Assembly: GCA_946478845.1 (NCBI GenBank)
Contig: CAMLDI010000004.1
Coordinates: forward strand, 62,001-126,000
Source of the DNA: an uncultured Paenibacillaceae bacterium
Lineage (GTDB): Bacteria; Bacillota; Bacilli; Aneurinibacillales; Aneurinibacillaceae
DNA length: 64,000 bases
Direction: 5' to 3'
This document shows positions 49,414 to 58,340 of this stretch, in pieces. Positions within the stretch are counted from its first letter, which is position 1; the number at the start of each line of letters is the position of its first letter. Made by a program: the position numbers and the translations under genes. The notes under the pieces were generated by a model, which worked only from the letters and a program-made list of their open reading frames with translations, was not told the DNA's origin and did no database searches.

Positions 49414-51745
49414 ACTATTAACGTTTATGCGAGAGCAAGCCTATCGGCCGATGACAGTTAAAGAATTGGAAGGGGCTTTCGGGTTAGAATCTGCAGAACA
49501 ATTTAAAGAATTAGTGGTGACATTAAATCAATTAGAGAATGAAGGGGAAATTGTCCGTACACGGACCAATCGCTATGGGGTTCCGGAGCGGATGAATCTC
49601 ATTCGTGGCAGATTACAGGCCCATCCTAAAGGATTTGCCTTTGTCATTCCAGATGATAAATCCATTTCAGACCTTTATATCCATGCCATTGATTTAAAAG
49701 GTGCCCTAAATGGTGATATTGTGTTGGCTCGTCCCAACCATGAAGATGTTTTTTCAGGCCGACGATTGGAAGGGGAAATTGTTCGGATTGTAGAGCGAGC
49801 CAATAAACAAGTAGTAGGAACCTATCAGGATGAGAAGTTTTATGGCATAGTAATCTCTGATGATAAGCGATTAACCAAGGAGATTTTTATCCCTAAAGGT
49901 GCCAATATGGGTGCTGTGGATGGCCATAAGGTCGTGCTGGAAATTGTTCGTTATCCGGAAACGGGACGTGGCAATCCGGAAGGGAAAGTCATTGAAATAT
50001 TAGGCCATAAAAATGATCCAGGTGTTGATATTTTATCAATTATTCGTAAATATCAATTACCTGAAGCCTTTCCCGAAGATGTCATGGAAGAAGCTGAACA
50101 GGTGCCTGAAACCATTACTGAGGAAGAAATTCAGGGCCGAAGAGATATCCGGGATCGGGTCATGGTGACCATCGATGGTGCAGATGCCAAAGACCTGGAT
50201 GATGCCGTTTCCATTGAACGCCTTGAGAACGGCAACTACCGGTTAGGTGTTCACATTGCCGATGTTAGCTATTATGTGAAAGAAAATTCTGCTCTGGACC
50301 GTGAGGCCTTTTTACGGGGGACCAGTGTTTACCTGGTGGACCGAGTCATTCCTATGATTCCACACCGCCTATCTAATGGGATTTGTAGTTTGAATCCAAA
50401 GGTAGACCGTTTAACTTTATCCTGTGATATGGAAATGAACAGTGCAGGAGAAGTGTTAAAACATGATATTTATCCCAGCGTAATTCGCACCAATGAACGC
50501 ATGACTTATTCTGATGTTTATAAAATCTTGGAAGAAAATGATGTGGAAGTAAAAGCCCGTTATGAAGAGCTTGTTCCTCATTTTGAAATGATGAAAGAAT
50601 TAGCCCTAACTCTTCGTAATAAACGGATGGAGCGGGGGGCCATCGATTTTGATTTTGGAGAAGCAAAAATTCTTGTGGATTCAGATGGAAAACCCACAGA
50701 AGTGAAGATGCGGGAGAGAACCATTGCAGAACAAATCATTGAAGAATTTATGCTAGCAGCTAACGAAACCGTTGCTGAGCACTTTTATTGGTTGCGTGTG
50801 CCTTTTATTTATCGGATTCATGAAGACCCAGATGCAGACCGTTTAGAAATTTTCTTGCGCTTTGTCACTAATTTTGGCTATTTTGTCCGTGGGAAAGCCA
50901 ATTCTATACATCCTCGCTCTTTGCAAACGTTACTTGAAGAAGCAAAGGGGACACCAGAGGAAACTGTGATTTCCAAAGTGATGTTACGCTCTATGAAACA
51001 GGCGAAGTATGATGGGGAAAATAAAGGTCACTTTGGCTTATCTACTGAATTTTATACTCATTTTACCTCACCTATTCGTCGTTATCCTGATTTAATTGTT
51101 CACCGGATGATTCGGGAAACTTTCAAACCAGGTGGCTTCTCAGAGGAACGGATGGCTTACTGGTTTGCGAAAATGCCAGAAGTTGCGGACCATTCCTCAG
51201 AGAGGGAACGAAATTCCGTGGATGCGGAACGTGAAACCGATGATTTGAAAAAAGCGGAGTTTATGTTGCAGCATTTAGGGGATGAATTTGATGGAATTGT
51301 AAGCAGTGTAACTTCTTTCGGGATGTTTATTGAATTGCCTAACACCATTGAAGGCTTAGTCCATATCAGTTATTTAACGGATGATTATTATAATTTCCAT
51401 GAAAATCAATACGCTCTGATTGGCGAACGGACGGGGCGGATGTTCCGTATTGGAGATGAAGTGCGAGTGCGGGTAGTGAATGTGAATGTAGATGAGCATA
51501 CCATTGACTTTGAAGTGGTAGGATTAAAAGCGCCTGCACAACGCCAAAGGGAAAATCGAAAGGCCCGAGTCATTGTGGCCAAGGAAGCCCGTCCAAATAA
51601 AAAGTCAAAAGCACCTCAGGGGAAATTCTCACAAAATGCAGATAATCCTTTCTGGATTGAGTTTCTTGAGAAAAAGAAAAAGAAATCATCATCGCCAAAA
51701 TCAACGCCTAAAGGGGCGAAAAAGGCAAGAAAAAAGAAGAAATGA
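49400..51745 (+). CDS. rnr: Ribonuclease R
   Basis: 781 residues from the ATG at 49400 (GGGAG 7-8 nt upstream); an earlier GTG at 49379 is less likely. N-terminal winged helix, two cold-shock domains, the RNB catalytic domain with acidic cluster [18 protein letters not shown], an S1 domain ([20 protein letters not shown]) and a Lys-rich tail. It digests structured RNA 3' to 5' and, with SmpB and tmRNA, removes faulty mRNAs; both partners follow directly. Confidence 0.97.
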   Translation: MLAVELLTFMREQAYRPMTVKELEGAFGLESAEQFKELVVTLNQLENEGEIVRTRTNRYGVPERMNLIRGRLQAHPKGFAFVIPDDKSISDLYIHAIDLKGALNGDIVLARPNHEDVFSGRRLEGEIVRIVERANKQVVGTYQDEKFYGIVISDDKRLTKEIFIPKGANMGAVDGHKVVLEIVRYPETGRGNPEGKVIEILGHKNDPGVDILSIIRKYQLPEAFPEDVMEEAEQVPETITEEEIQGRRDIRDRVMVTIDGADAKDLDDAVSIERLENGNYRLGVHIADVSYYVKENSALDREAFLRGTSVYLVDRVIPMIPHRLSNGICSLNPKVDRLTLSCDMEMNSAGEVLKHDIYPSVIRTNERMTYSDVYKILEENDVEVKARYEELVPHFEMMKELALTLRNKRMERGAIDFDFGEAKILVDSDGKPTEVKMRERTIAEQIIEEFMLAANETVAEHFYWLRVPFIYRIHEDPDADRLEIFLRFVTNFGYFVRGKANSIHPRSLQTLLEEAKGTPEETVISKVMLRSMKQAKYDGENKGHFGLSTEFYTHFTSPIRRYPDLIVHRMIRETFKPGGFSEERMAYWFAKMPEVADHSSERERNSVDAERETDDLKKAEFMLQHLGDEFDGIVSSVTSFGMFIELPNTIEGLVHISYLTDDYYNFHENQYALIGERTGRMFRIGDEVRVRVVNVNVDEHTIDFEVVGLKAPAQRQRENRKARVIVAKEARPNKKSKAPQGKFSQNADNPFWIEFLEKKKKKSSSPKSTPKGAKKARKKKK

Positions 51746-51827
51746 GTTTTTCCTGCTCATTCCATTCCCCCCGGTGAATATGGTACGATAAATAAACACG
51801 TAGAATGAAAATGTCGGAGGAATGGAA

Positions 51828-52292
51828 ATGGCAAAAGAGGGAGTAAAGGTAATCGCCCAGAATAAAAAAGCATGGCATGATTTTTTCATCGAAGATACTT
51901 ACGAAGCAGGGATTGTTCTAACCGGGACGGAGATTAAATCCATTCGGGCTGGCCGGGTCAATCTACGGGATAGTTATGCGGGGATTCGAGATGGGGAAGC
52001 TTATTTGTATAACATGCATATTAGCACTTATGAACAGGGAAACCGCTATAACCATGAACCGTTAAGAACAAGAAAGTTATTGCTTCATCGGGAACAAATT
52101 CGTAAACTGATTGGCCTGACCAAGCAACAAAGTTATACCCTTGTTCCTTTGCGCCTTTATTTAAAGGGGGGCTTTTGCAAAGTGGAAATTGGGTTAGCAA
52201 AAGGGAAAAAGAACTATGATAAACGAGAAACATTGAAACAAAAAGATGCGAAGCGGGATGTTGATCGGGCCTTAAGAGAACGTATGAAGTAG
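51828..52292 (+). CDS. smpB: SsrA-binding protein SmpB
   Basis: 154 residues from the ATG at 51828, 7 nt behind [25 protein letters not shown], the oligonucleotide-binding barrel, [20 protein letters not shown] and the basic C-terminal tail that enters the ribosome decoding site. It delivers tmRNA to stalled ribosomes. Confidence 0.98.
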   Translation: MAKEGVKVIAQNKKAWHDFFIEDTYEAGIVLTGTEIKSIRAGRVNLRDSYAGIRDGEAYLYNMHISTYEQGNRYNHEPLRTRKLLLHREQIRKLIGLTKQQSYTLVPLRLYLKGGFCKVEIGLAKGKKNYDKRETLKQKDAKRDVDRALRERMK

Positions 52293-52346
52293 TATATTTA
52301 CTTTGTATAGCATATGTGATATACTGATTTTTGCAAGATTAATAGT

Positions 52347-52352
52347 TATACT
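52347..52352 (+). promoter_or_regulatory. Possible -10 box for tmRNA
   Basis: TATACT lies 31 nt before the mature 5' end of tmRNA; another TATACT is at 52320-52325 with TTTACT 17 nt upstream. Either could serve. Confidence 0.4.
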
Positions 52353-52383
52353 GCTCTTTTTCCCAGGAGCGGCCCTTTTATAT

Positions 52384-52734
52384 GGGGGCGTTCTGGATTC
52401 GACGGGGATGGTTCGAGCATACAGTAGCGAGCCGGTGGGTTGCGGACATCGTTAACAACGCATCTTAAACACAAACGCAAAACAAGATTACGCTTTAGCT
52501 GCTTAATCAGCTAAGCCTTACTTCTCCATCGTCCATGTGGCGGAGTTAAGGCTCATTCTCAGTGGACTACGCCTAAGGTCTCCGTCTGGGGCCGAGGGAA
52601 GAGACCAATCAGACTAGCCTGTTAGGCGCGGGTTGCCTGGTAGCCTGCAGGTGAAATTTTACAGGTAACTGCGCTCGGAGAAGCTTATGTGTCGGAGTCT
52701 TCGGACGTGGGTTCGATTCCCACCGCCTCCACCA
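52384..52734 (+). ncRNA. ssrA: Transfer-messenger RNA (tmRNA)
   Basis: The 5' end GGGGGCGTTCTGGATTCGAC and the 3' end with GGTTCGATTCCC and CGCCTCCACCA form the tRNA-like domain; GGGGGCG pairs with CGCCTCC in the acceptor stem. The coding part most likely resumes at GCA (52477-52479) and reads AKQDYALAA to the TAA at 52504-52506, close to the GKQNYALAA-type tag I know from Geobacillus. It rescues stalled ribosomes and tags peptides for ClpXP. The resume codon is inferred from homology. Confidence 0.97.
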
Positions 52735-52766
52735 TACATATGTTTGGTGGTTTCAATAAAAAAATG

Positions 52767-52792
52767 AAGCAGGGGATTCCCCTGCTTTTTTT
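52767..52792. terminator. Bidirectional terminator after ssrA
   Basis: AAGCAGGGG (52767-52775), ATT, CCCCTGCTT (52779-52787), with Ts on the plus strand and As upstream. Shared with the convergent glycosyltransferase gene. Confidence 0.9.
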
Positions 52793-52794
52793 AA

Positions 52795-53508
52795 TTACTC
52801 AAATTCTACCCATGGAACAAGGTTTGGATTTTCATCTAAAAAGGATTTATACTGGTCCAACCATCCATACTTTCCATCAGGATCCAATTTCATACATCGT
52901 TCATATTTGGCAATGCGGTCTTCTTTTTTGGCGCAACCATAATGTTTTAAGCGGGCATAGGCACAGGTATAGGGAAATTGTAAAATGGTTTCGGGAAACC
53001 TTCCGCAATGTTGGGGTGTTTCTTTCCATTTGTATTCGATATTGGGTTTGTAACGAACAAGAAAAGGGCGAAACATATGGTGGGCTTTCCAAATATGGTC
53101 TTCTCGATAATGGGTTTCACTCCACATATCATACAAGCGGAAATAAATCACATCAAAGCTGTCCTGTTGGACTAAGGCTGGCAAATCCCGTTTAAACCGT
53201 TCTTCAAAAATTTCATCGGCATCCAAACTTATAATCCATTCCGGGGAAGTGGCAATGGTTTCCTCCCATTGTTGCTTTCTTAATATAATCTCATTGGCAA
53301 AAGTAGAATTGGGATTCTGAATAAGTTTTAGAGGAATTCCAGCCAGTGTTTCCTCGATGACCTGAACGGTTTGATCTGTACTTCCATCATCAATAATGAC
53401 CGCCTGGTGAATATATTGTTTACAATCCTCCAGCATTCTTCGCAAATATCGATCTCCTTCGTTTTTGGCAACCATGGATAAAGTGATTTTAGGCTTATCA
53501 AATAACAT
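52795..53508 (-). CDS. Family 2 glycosyltransferase
   Basis: 237 residues on the minus strand with GAAGGTGATT upstream. GT-A fold: ITLSMVAKNEGDRYLRRMLE, nucleotide-sugar site AVIIDDGSTDQTVQVIEETL, the DXD motif as LDADEIFE. Cytoplasmic, no membrane helix. Similar enzymes modify cell-surface glycans or spore coats. Acceptor unknown. Confidence 0.88.
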   Translation of the reverse strand: MLFDKPKITLSMVAKNEGDRYLRRMLEDCKQYIHQAVIIDDGSTDQTVQVIEETLAGIPLKLIQNPNSTFANEIILRKQQWEETIATSPEWIISLDADEIFEERFKRDLPALVQQDSFDVIYFRLYDMWSETHYREDHIWKAHHMFRPFLVRYKPNIEYKWKETPQHCGRFPETILQFPYTCAYARLKHYGCAKKEDRIAKYERCMKLDPDGKYGWLDQYKSFLDENPNLVPWVEFE

Positions 53509-53702
53509 TCAATCACCTTCAAAATGTATTTTAACGATGAAAATTACATTTACACTATATGCAATTATTTATGTAAAATATCGAATGACGTTCAAAAAAA
53601 GTTTTAATTTCTTTGCAATCTTTGCATACTTTTTGTTTATTTTAATCGTCTTTTGTAATAAGATAAGAGAAAACGTCTAATTAATAGATATCGGGAAATA
53701 CT

Positions 53703-53730
53703 TTGTAAACTACTAAAAAAATAGTAGAAT
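53703..53730 (+). promoter_or_regulatory. Promoter candidate for the response-regulator gene
   Basis: TTGTAA (53703-53708), 16-nt spacer, TAGAAT (53725-53730). The 280-bp gap before the gene otherwise shows nothing recognisable apart from a small TATCTA/TAGATA dyad near 53755-53777. Confidence 0.45.
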
Positions 53731-53788
53731 AGAGGTAAGGAAAATACCTTGCATATCTATCGTTTTCTGGTAGATAAGGGGGGAGCCT

Positions 53789-54403
53789 ATGGTTAAAATA
53801 GCGGTTATTGATGATAATCCGTTGGTATTAAAAGGGTTAGTTAGTTATTTAAAGGAAGAACCAGATTTTCATGTTGTGGGTTCTTATGAAAAAGGGGAAA
53901 AGGCTCTTGAGGAAATAAAATCCCAGGAACCTGATGTTGTAATACTTGATCCATATTTGTCCGGAACAAATGGTCTCCATTTATTACGGGAAATTAAGAA
54001 AGTTTTGGGAGAAAAAGGTCGAATTATTGTATTTTCTTCTTTTGATAGTGAAGAAGTTATGAGAATTGTGTATGACATTGGTATTCATGCCTTTGTTTTA
54101 AAAACTGCTTCATTGCAACATTTATTTAATGCTATTAAACAAAGCTATCTTGGAAATGTATTAATTTCTGAAAGATTATTTCGTAATCGGGGAGATGAAT
54201 GTCTAACCAATACTGAGATTAAAATTCTCCAATTTATTTCCCAGGAAAAGACAAACAATGAGATTGCTGATGAGTTAAATATTAGCAAAAGAACGGTAGA
54301 ATATCATATTTCGTCGATCATTCAAAAATTAGGGGTAGATTCCAGAGTTGGCGCGGTTGTAAAGGGAATTCAAAAGGGAATTTTATTATATAATTTGGTA
54401 TAA
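53789..54403 (+). CDS. Orphan NarL/FixJ-type response regulator
   Basis: 204 residues. Receiver domain 1-120: acidic pair in VIDDNPLVLKG, phosphorylation Asp in VVILDPYLSGTNGLHLL (about residue 53), switch Ser in IVFSS, Lys in AFVLKTAS. LuxR-type helix-turn-helix at 140-200 (LTNTEIKILQFISQEKTNNE, then IADELNISKRTVEYHISSII). No histidine kinase is adjacent. It precedes two S-layer-homology genes, so control of surface proteins is a reasonable but unproven idea. Confidence 0.88.
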   Translation: MVKIAVIDDNPLVLKGLVSYLKEEPDFHVVGSYEKGEKALEEIKSQEPDVVILDPYLSGTNGLHLLREIKKVLGEKGRIIVFSSFDSEEVMRIVYDIGIHAFVLKTASLQHLFNAIKQSYLGNVLISERLFRNRGDECLTNTEIKILQFISQEKTNNEIADELNISKRTVEYHISSIIQKLGVDSRVGAVVKGIQKGILLYNLV

Positions 54404-54445
54404 ATGGAGCTTGGAGCTCCTATTAAAAAGGCCTTTTTACGAGAA

Positions 54446-54487
54446 AACGCAAATCGGATTGCGGCATGCCGCAATCCGATTTGCGTT
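54446..54487. repeat. Perfect 42-nt palindrome
   Basis: Two 21-nt arms with no spacer, centre GGCATGCC at 54463-54470; the arm begins AACGCAAATCGGATTGCGGC. A second perfect palindrome AAAAAGGCCTTTTT is at 54425-54438. They lie 20-40 nt after the response-regulator gene, in a 461-bp gap that otherwise holds the SLH leader. No T run follows the long palindrome. The small ORF over this segment (54404-54610) is not credible. Confidence 0.9.
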
Positions 54488-54763
54488 ATATACAGTAGAT
54501 TATTACGGTATAAAATTTATAAAATACATGTAGAGATAAAAAACGTCGAAGGTTGTCGAAATGCGAAAAAGAAAACACAAACCCTTCGATTCTATCTCTC
54601 AGAATTTTAAGGTCTTGAGCATACCGGTCGAAAATAGAAACCAGGGGGTGCTGTGAACTAAGGAGAGTAAATTAAAGCTTTCCCAAATTTTGTACCTTGC
54701 AATTATATTTTAAAGTGTTGTTTCAAATTTGTCAATTCTATGTCAATGAAAATTTAATAGTGG

Positions 54764-54864
54764 GCTGTTGATTAAAGCAACAGCTTTTGATCGACCAGCA
54801 GCTATGATTCTTGACATAGAAACATCGCGAACTAAGTCGCTAAAAGAAAGGGTCGATCTAAGCC
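54764..54864 (+). promoter_or_regulatory. Structured 5' leader of the first SLH gene (candidate RNA switch)
   Basis: A terminator-like hairpin GCTGTTG-N7-CAACAGC-TTTT (54764-54788) is followed by a possible three-way junction. P1 is GATCGACC (54789-54796) with GGTCGATC (54851-54858), P2 CTATG (54802-54806) with CATAG (54815-54819), and P3 GCGA (54827-54830) with TCGC (54837-54840). The 3' strand of P1 overlaps the ribosome binding region (GAAAGGG, 54846-54852) before the ATG at 54865. This is a hand fold; no known riboswitch class was recognised. Confidence 0.5.
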
Positions 54865-55785
54865 ATGAAGAAATTGTTCAACAAATCTTTCGTAGCTCTA
54901 ACTATGGCCATCGTTTTAGTTATGTCTATGGTTAGCTCTGCATTTGCAGCAAATTACTCTGACATCAATGGTCACTGGGCAGATGATGTAATTACAAAGT
55001 GGACTGGTAAAGGATTTGCAAAAGGATATCCAGATGGAACCTTCAGACCAGATAATATTGTTACCCGTGCAGAATTCGCTGCATTAGCAAATCGTTTCTT
55101 CGGTTACTTTGGATATTCCAAAGATTCCAAAGATATGAGCATTAAATCTCCATTTAAAGATGTTACTGTAAACACTGGTACAAGCGGTCCTGGCTGGTTC
55201 TATCATGATGTAGCTGTTGCTGCTAAAGTTGGTTATATTAAAGGATATCCAGATGGATCTTTCAAACCAAACCAAACTATGACTCGTGCTGAACTCGCAT
55301 ATGCTCTTGGCCAACTCTTTGGCGAAAACTTAATTATTGAAGTAAGTGGTCTTGTTGGCACTATCGATAATACTGTTGATACTGCACTTGGTCTTGTAAG
55401 CCTTGATGGTGTTGTTCCAGATCTTAAACCAATTGTTGCTGGTCTCTTAAATCTTGGAATTATTAAAGGTGTTCTTACTAAAACTGGTGAGCTAATTTTT
55501 GCTCCACAAAAAGAACTTACCCGTGCTGAAGTTATTCAAGTAATGGATAATATCTTCCTTCAATTCCCAGAATTCCTTGAAAATGGTGACCTTCTTGTAA
55601 CTGTAATGGGTATTGTTGGGCCACTTGTAGGTACTGCTCTTGGAACTGTTGGTGATGTACTTGAAGTAGTCGATGCTGTTATCGGCGGTGTATTAGGCGG
55701 CACTGTAGGTGCTGATGGTTCTGGCGTTGGCGGTCTCCTTGACGGTCTTGGTCTTGGCGGTCTCCTCGGCGGGTTACTAGGCTAA
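54865..55785 (+). CDS. Secreted S-layer-homology (SLH) protein 1
   Basis: 306 residues. Signal peptide MKKLFNKSFVALTMAIVLVM with cleavage near AFA-A (29). SLH domain 1 at about 31-80 (YSDINGHWADDVITKW, GYPDGTFRPDNIVTRAEFAA), domain 2 at 97-158 (GYPDGSFKPNQTMTRAELAY), and a weaker third at about 180-240 (ELTRAEVIQVMDNIF). The C-terminus is low in complexity, rich in Gly, Leu and Val (ending GLGLGGLLGGLLG). SLH domains bind pyruvylated secondary wall polymer. With only SLH units and a short tail it is more likely an accessory wall protein than the main S-layer subunit. Confidence 0.9.
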   Translation: MKKLFNKSFVALTMAIVLVMSMVSSAFAANYSDINGHWADDVITKWTGKGFAKGYPDGTFRPDNIVTRAEFAALANRFFGYFGYSKDSKDMSIKSPFKDVTVNTGTSGPGWFYHDVAVAAKVGYIKGYPDGSFKPNQTMTRAELAYALGQLFGENLIIEVSGLVGTIDNTVDTALGLVSLDGVVPDLKPIVAGLLNLGIIKGVLTKTGELIFAPQKELTRAEVIQVMDNIFLQFPEFLENGDLLVTVMGIVGPLVGTALGTVGDVLEVVDAVIGGVLGGTVGADGSGVGGLLDGLGLGGLLGGLLG

Positions 55786-55837
55786 GTTAATACTATTATA
55801 GTAACCTATTAGAGAAAAAAAGGAAATATGATACAGT

Positions 55838-55878
55838 GCAAAAGACTTTGCGTATTTTCGCAAAGTCTTTGCGTTTTG
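55838..55878 (+). terminator. Terminator after SLH protein 1
   Basis: GCAAAAGACTTTGCG pairs with CGCAAAGTCTTTGC (one bulged A), followed by GTTTTG. Confidence 0.75.
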
Positions 55879-55931
55879 TACGGTGGTATTTACTGGTTAT
55901 AAATCTATACAATTAAAATTGGATAAATAAA

Positions 55932-55970
55932 AAGGCCGTCGTAGATTAATAGACTCGGTCATTTTTTTTA
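55932..55970 (+). terminator. Possible second terminator in the SLH1-SLH2 gap
   Basis: GGCCGTC (55934-55940) pairs imperfectly with GACTCGGTC (55952-55960), followed by A and eight Ts. The remaining part of this 351-bp gap is the leader of SLH protein 2, with a nested dyad at 56039-56084. Confidence 0.5.
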
Positions 55971-56136
55971 TTTTTTTGTTGGATTAGTTACTTTCAGGGG
56001 GTACATATTGTCAAGAATCGGGGGTGTCAAGACAAGGGTACCAAACGGGTTTTATGCTGTAAAATCGGGTGCTAGTTTTGGGTAATATGTGTCACATTTT
56101 CATCCTATTAAAATGTTCTTAGAAAGGATTGTGGCT

Positions 56137-57012
56137 ATGAAAAAGTTATTTAACAAAGCAGCAGTATCAGCTGTATTAGCCTTGGTTATGGTCCTTAGTG
56201 TCGTTTCTGCAGCTTTTGCTGCTCCTCCTCAATTTAGCGACATTAATGGTCACTGGGCTCAACAAACTATCGTGAAATGGGCGAACTGCGGTTTTGCAAA
56301 GGGTTATCCAGATGGAACTTTCAAACCAAATGGTAATGTAACCCGTGCAGAATTCGTTGCTTTCGTTGATCGCTTCTTTGGCTTCACTGATAAAGGAAAC
56401 GTAGTAGAACCATTTGCAGATACTCCTGCAAATGCATGGTATGGTTATAATAAAGAAGCTGTTGTACCAATTGCTTTTAATCGCAACTTAATTAAAGATT
56501 TTGGCGATGCACAGAATAAATTCTATCCCGATAAAGCGATTACCCGTCAAGAAGCATTCATTATCATTGCAAGAGCTTTAGGTTTAAACAATGGTAGCAC
56601 TACTGTAATTGCTGGCAGCCTTGGCGTTTATGTTGACGTACAAGCACTTAATGCTAAAGCTACTGTTTTAGTTGGTTCTCTTGTTGGTTTAGGAATCATT
56701 CAAGGTGACTACAATGGCCTGGGCCAATTACAATTACGTCCAAACGATCCCCTTACCCGTGCAGAAGCAATCACTATTCTTGACAACATTTGCAAACAAT
56801 ACCCCTGGATTTTCGGTAACCTTGGCGCTTTAGTTTATGTAAATGCTGATGTATTAAACGCAGTTAATGCATTGGTTGCTGTTGGTTTCACACCAGCTAA
56901 CGCAATTTCTAAAGTGAATGGTGCATTAAATTACGTCGACTGCTCTAACCCAACTGCAGTTTACGCAGCTCTTTTACCTATCGTTTATGTTAACGTAGGG
57001 GTAGGTCTATAA
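56137..57012 (+). CDS. Secreted S-layer-homology (SLH) protein 2
   Basis: 291 residues from the ATG at 56137 (AAAGGATT upstream); an upstream ATG-less extension is not needed. Signal peptide MKKLFNKAAVSAVLALVMVL, cleavage near AFA-A. Three SLH units: FSDINGHWAQQTIVKWANCG plus GYPDGTFKPNGNVTRAEFVA; FYPDKAITRQEAFIIIARAL; and LQLRPNDPLTRAEAITILDN. A paralog of the previous gene (same signal-peptide start MKKLFNK and DINGHWA). The last 70 residues are hydrophobic/Ala-rich without known domain. Probably anchored to the wall polymer. Confidence 0.9.
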   Translation: MKKLFNKAAVSAVLALVMVLSVVSAAFAAPPQFSDINGHWAQQTIVKWANCGFAKGYPDGTFKPNGNVTRAEFVAFVDRFFGFTDKGNVVEPFADTPANAWYGYNKEAVVPIAFNRNLIKDFGDAQNKFYPDKAITRQEAFIIIARALGLNNGSTTVIAGSLGVYVDVQALNAKATVLVGSLVGLGIIQGDYNGLGQLQLRPNDPLTRAEAITILDNICKQYPWIFGNLGALVYVNADVLNAVNALVAVGFTPANAISKVNGALNYVDCSNPTAVYAALLPIVYVNVGVGL

Positions 57013-57039
57013 TCGTATTAATCCAACTAACTATATATT

Positions 57040-57067
57040 ATGGGAGGCATTTAGCCTCCCATTTTTT
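57040..57067. terminator. Bidirectional terminator between SLH2 and the lipase gene
   Basis: ATGGGAGGC (57040-57048), ATTTA, GCCTCCCAT (57054-57062), then Ts. Confidence 0.92.
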
Positions 57068-58241
57068 AGTTCTGTAAAGCATTTAGAACCCATTGATGAG
57101 CTTTTTTATGGTAGAGTAGTTCTAAGTGATTTAAAACTTCTTCATCCTTTCTTTTAATCTGGGAAGGAGTAGATGCCATGGGTTCTAATGCTAATACACT
57201 TTCCGCCAAAACAAGGCCATCGCTTTTTCCTCTTTGCTCTCCTGGAATTCCCTTGAAAAAAGGATAATTCCCTGCCAAAGCATACAGTTGTATTGTTGGG
57301 TGAATGGGTTTCTCTAGCAATTTTTCTATTAAATGATCTCCTTCTAAAATGGCAACATCGATTCCTCTGGAGTGGTAAACCATTGTCTGCCCTCCGTCAT
57401 AAAAGGTTCGATTGTCCGGGGTTAAGGGGTATTTATCATCCCAACGATATAATAGTTGGGATTGGCCAGGGAAGGCCCCGCCATCTGCATAAATCGACCT
57501 GGAAGTTGTATCTATATATGAACCAAAATACATTAATGAGTCACAGGCCACAGGGGCGCTTATATTTTCTTTGATTACACCGTAATTAGCTGCTACATTG
57601 CAGAAAATGAAATCAATTCCCTTGTTGGGTGTGCCAAGCATAATATATTTTCTAATATTTATTTCATAAGGTGCCCCTTCTTTTTCCAGGAAGTTAGAAG
57701 CGTAAAGCCGGGTAGGGACACCCCCTTTACTATGGGCGATGACATCAACTTGATGGCTGCCAGTTATTTCTTTGATCCTGCGTAAAGCATTGAATACTTG
57801 GATTCCTTGCATTTTGTTTTCCCCATGGGGATGGGCAAAGGTAATAGCGAAAACATGGTAACCTTCTTCAATGAGAGAAAATAATAGCCCTTTTTCCTGG
57901 TGAATGGAGTTGCACCAGGAAAGGTTTGCCTGGTGGCTGGCTCCGTGCACAAGAAGCACAGGAATCTTTTTTTGTTGTGTACCAGGTATGGGAGGATGTT
58001 CATGAAGTAAAAAAAGATTTGAAGAAGGTTGATTCCCTTGAAAAAAAAGCAAGATTTCCGGATCTTTATGCTCTACTTGTTCAATGAATTTCTCCTGTTT
58101 TAATAAGGGTTGATTTCCTTTGATGCATTCTACCCGCTGCCAATATAATGAATCTTCGAATGTTTGTAAAACTTCATGGGGAGTTGGAAGGTCTGGGAGC
58201 AACTTTTTCTTTATGTTTTTTAACCATTGCCTCCACTTCAT
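57066..58241 (-). CDS. Lipase-like alpha/beta hydrolase
   Basis: 391 residues on the minus strand. IPVLLVHGASHQANLSWCNS oxyanion region, nucleophile in DVIAHSKGGVPTRLYASNFL, then YIMLGTPNKGIDFIF, the lipase-typical strand after the elbow. No clear signal peptide (basic start MKWRQWLKNIKKKLLPDLPT), so it may be cytoplasmic or membrane-associated. Resembles triacylglycerol lipase/PGAP1-like families. Catalytic Asp and His are not assigned with certainty (a candidate His is in EGDHLIEKLLEKP). Confidence 0.8.
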   Translation of the reverse strand: MKWRQWLKNIKKKLLPDLPTPHEVLQTFEDSLYWQRVECIKGNQPLLKQEKFIEQVEHKDPEILLFFQGNQPSSNLFLLHEHPPIPGTQQKKIPVLLVHGASHQANLSWCNSIHQEKGLLFSLIEEGYHVFAITFAHPHGENKMQGIQVFNALRRIKEITGSHQVDVIAHSKGGVPTRLYASNFLEKEGAPYEINIRKYIMLGTPNKGIDFIFCNVAANYGVIKENISAPVACDSLMYFGSYIDTTSRSIYADGGAFPGQSQLLYRWDDKYPLTPDNRTFYDGGQTMVYHSRGIDVAILEGDHLIEKLLEKPIHPTIQLYALAGNYPFFKGIPGEQRGKSDGLVLAESVLALEPMASTPSQIKRKDEEVLNHLELLYHKKAHQWVLNALQN

Positions 58242-58340
58242 GGGAATCCCTCCTTTGCTCCTTATCAGATATAGACAGTATTATACCAATAGAGGGTTAT
58301 AAAAAAGACAGTTGTTGACTATGAACAACTGTCTTTTCTT

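Noticed and set aside
52689..53195. 168-codon plus-strand frame overlapping ssrA
   Set aside because: It starts inside the tmRNA 3' end, crosses its terminator and is antisense to a well-supported glycosyltransferase gene.
54404..54610. 68-codon open frame after the response regulator
   Set aside because: It runs straight through the two perfect palindromes, has no good ribosome binding site and codes for an Arg/Cys-rich sequence without likeness to any protein.
54764..54864. Cyclic di-GMP, SAM or other known riboswitch before the SLH gene
   Set aside because: None of the conserved core sequences I know for these classes are present; only a generic three-way junction can be drawn.
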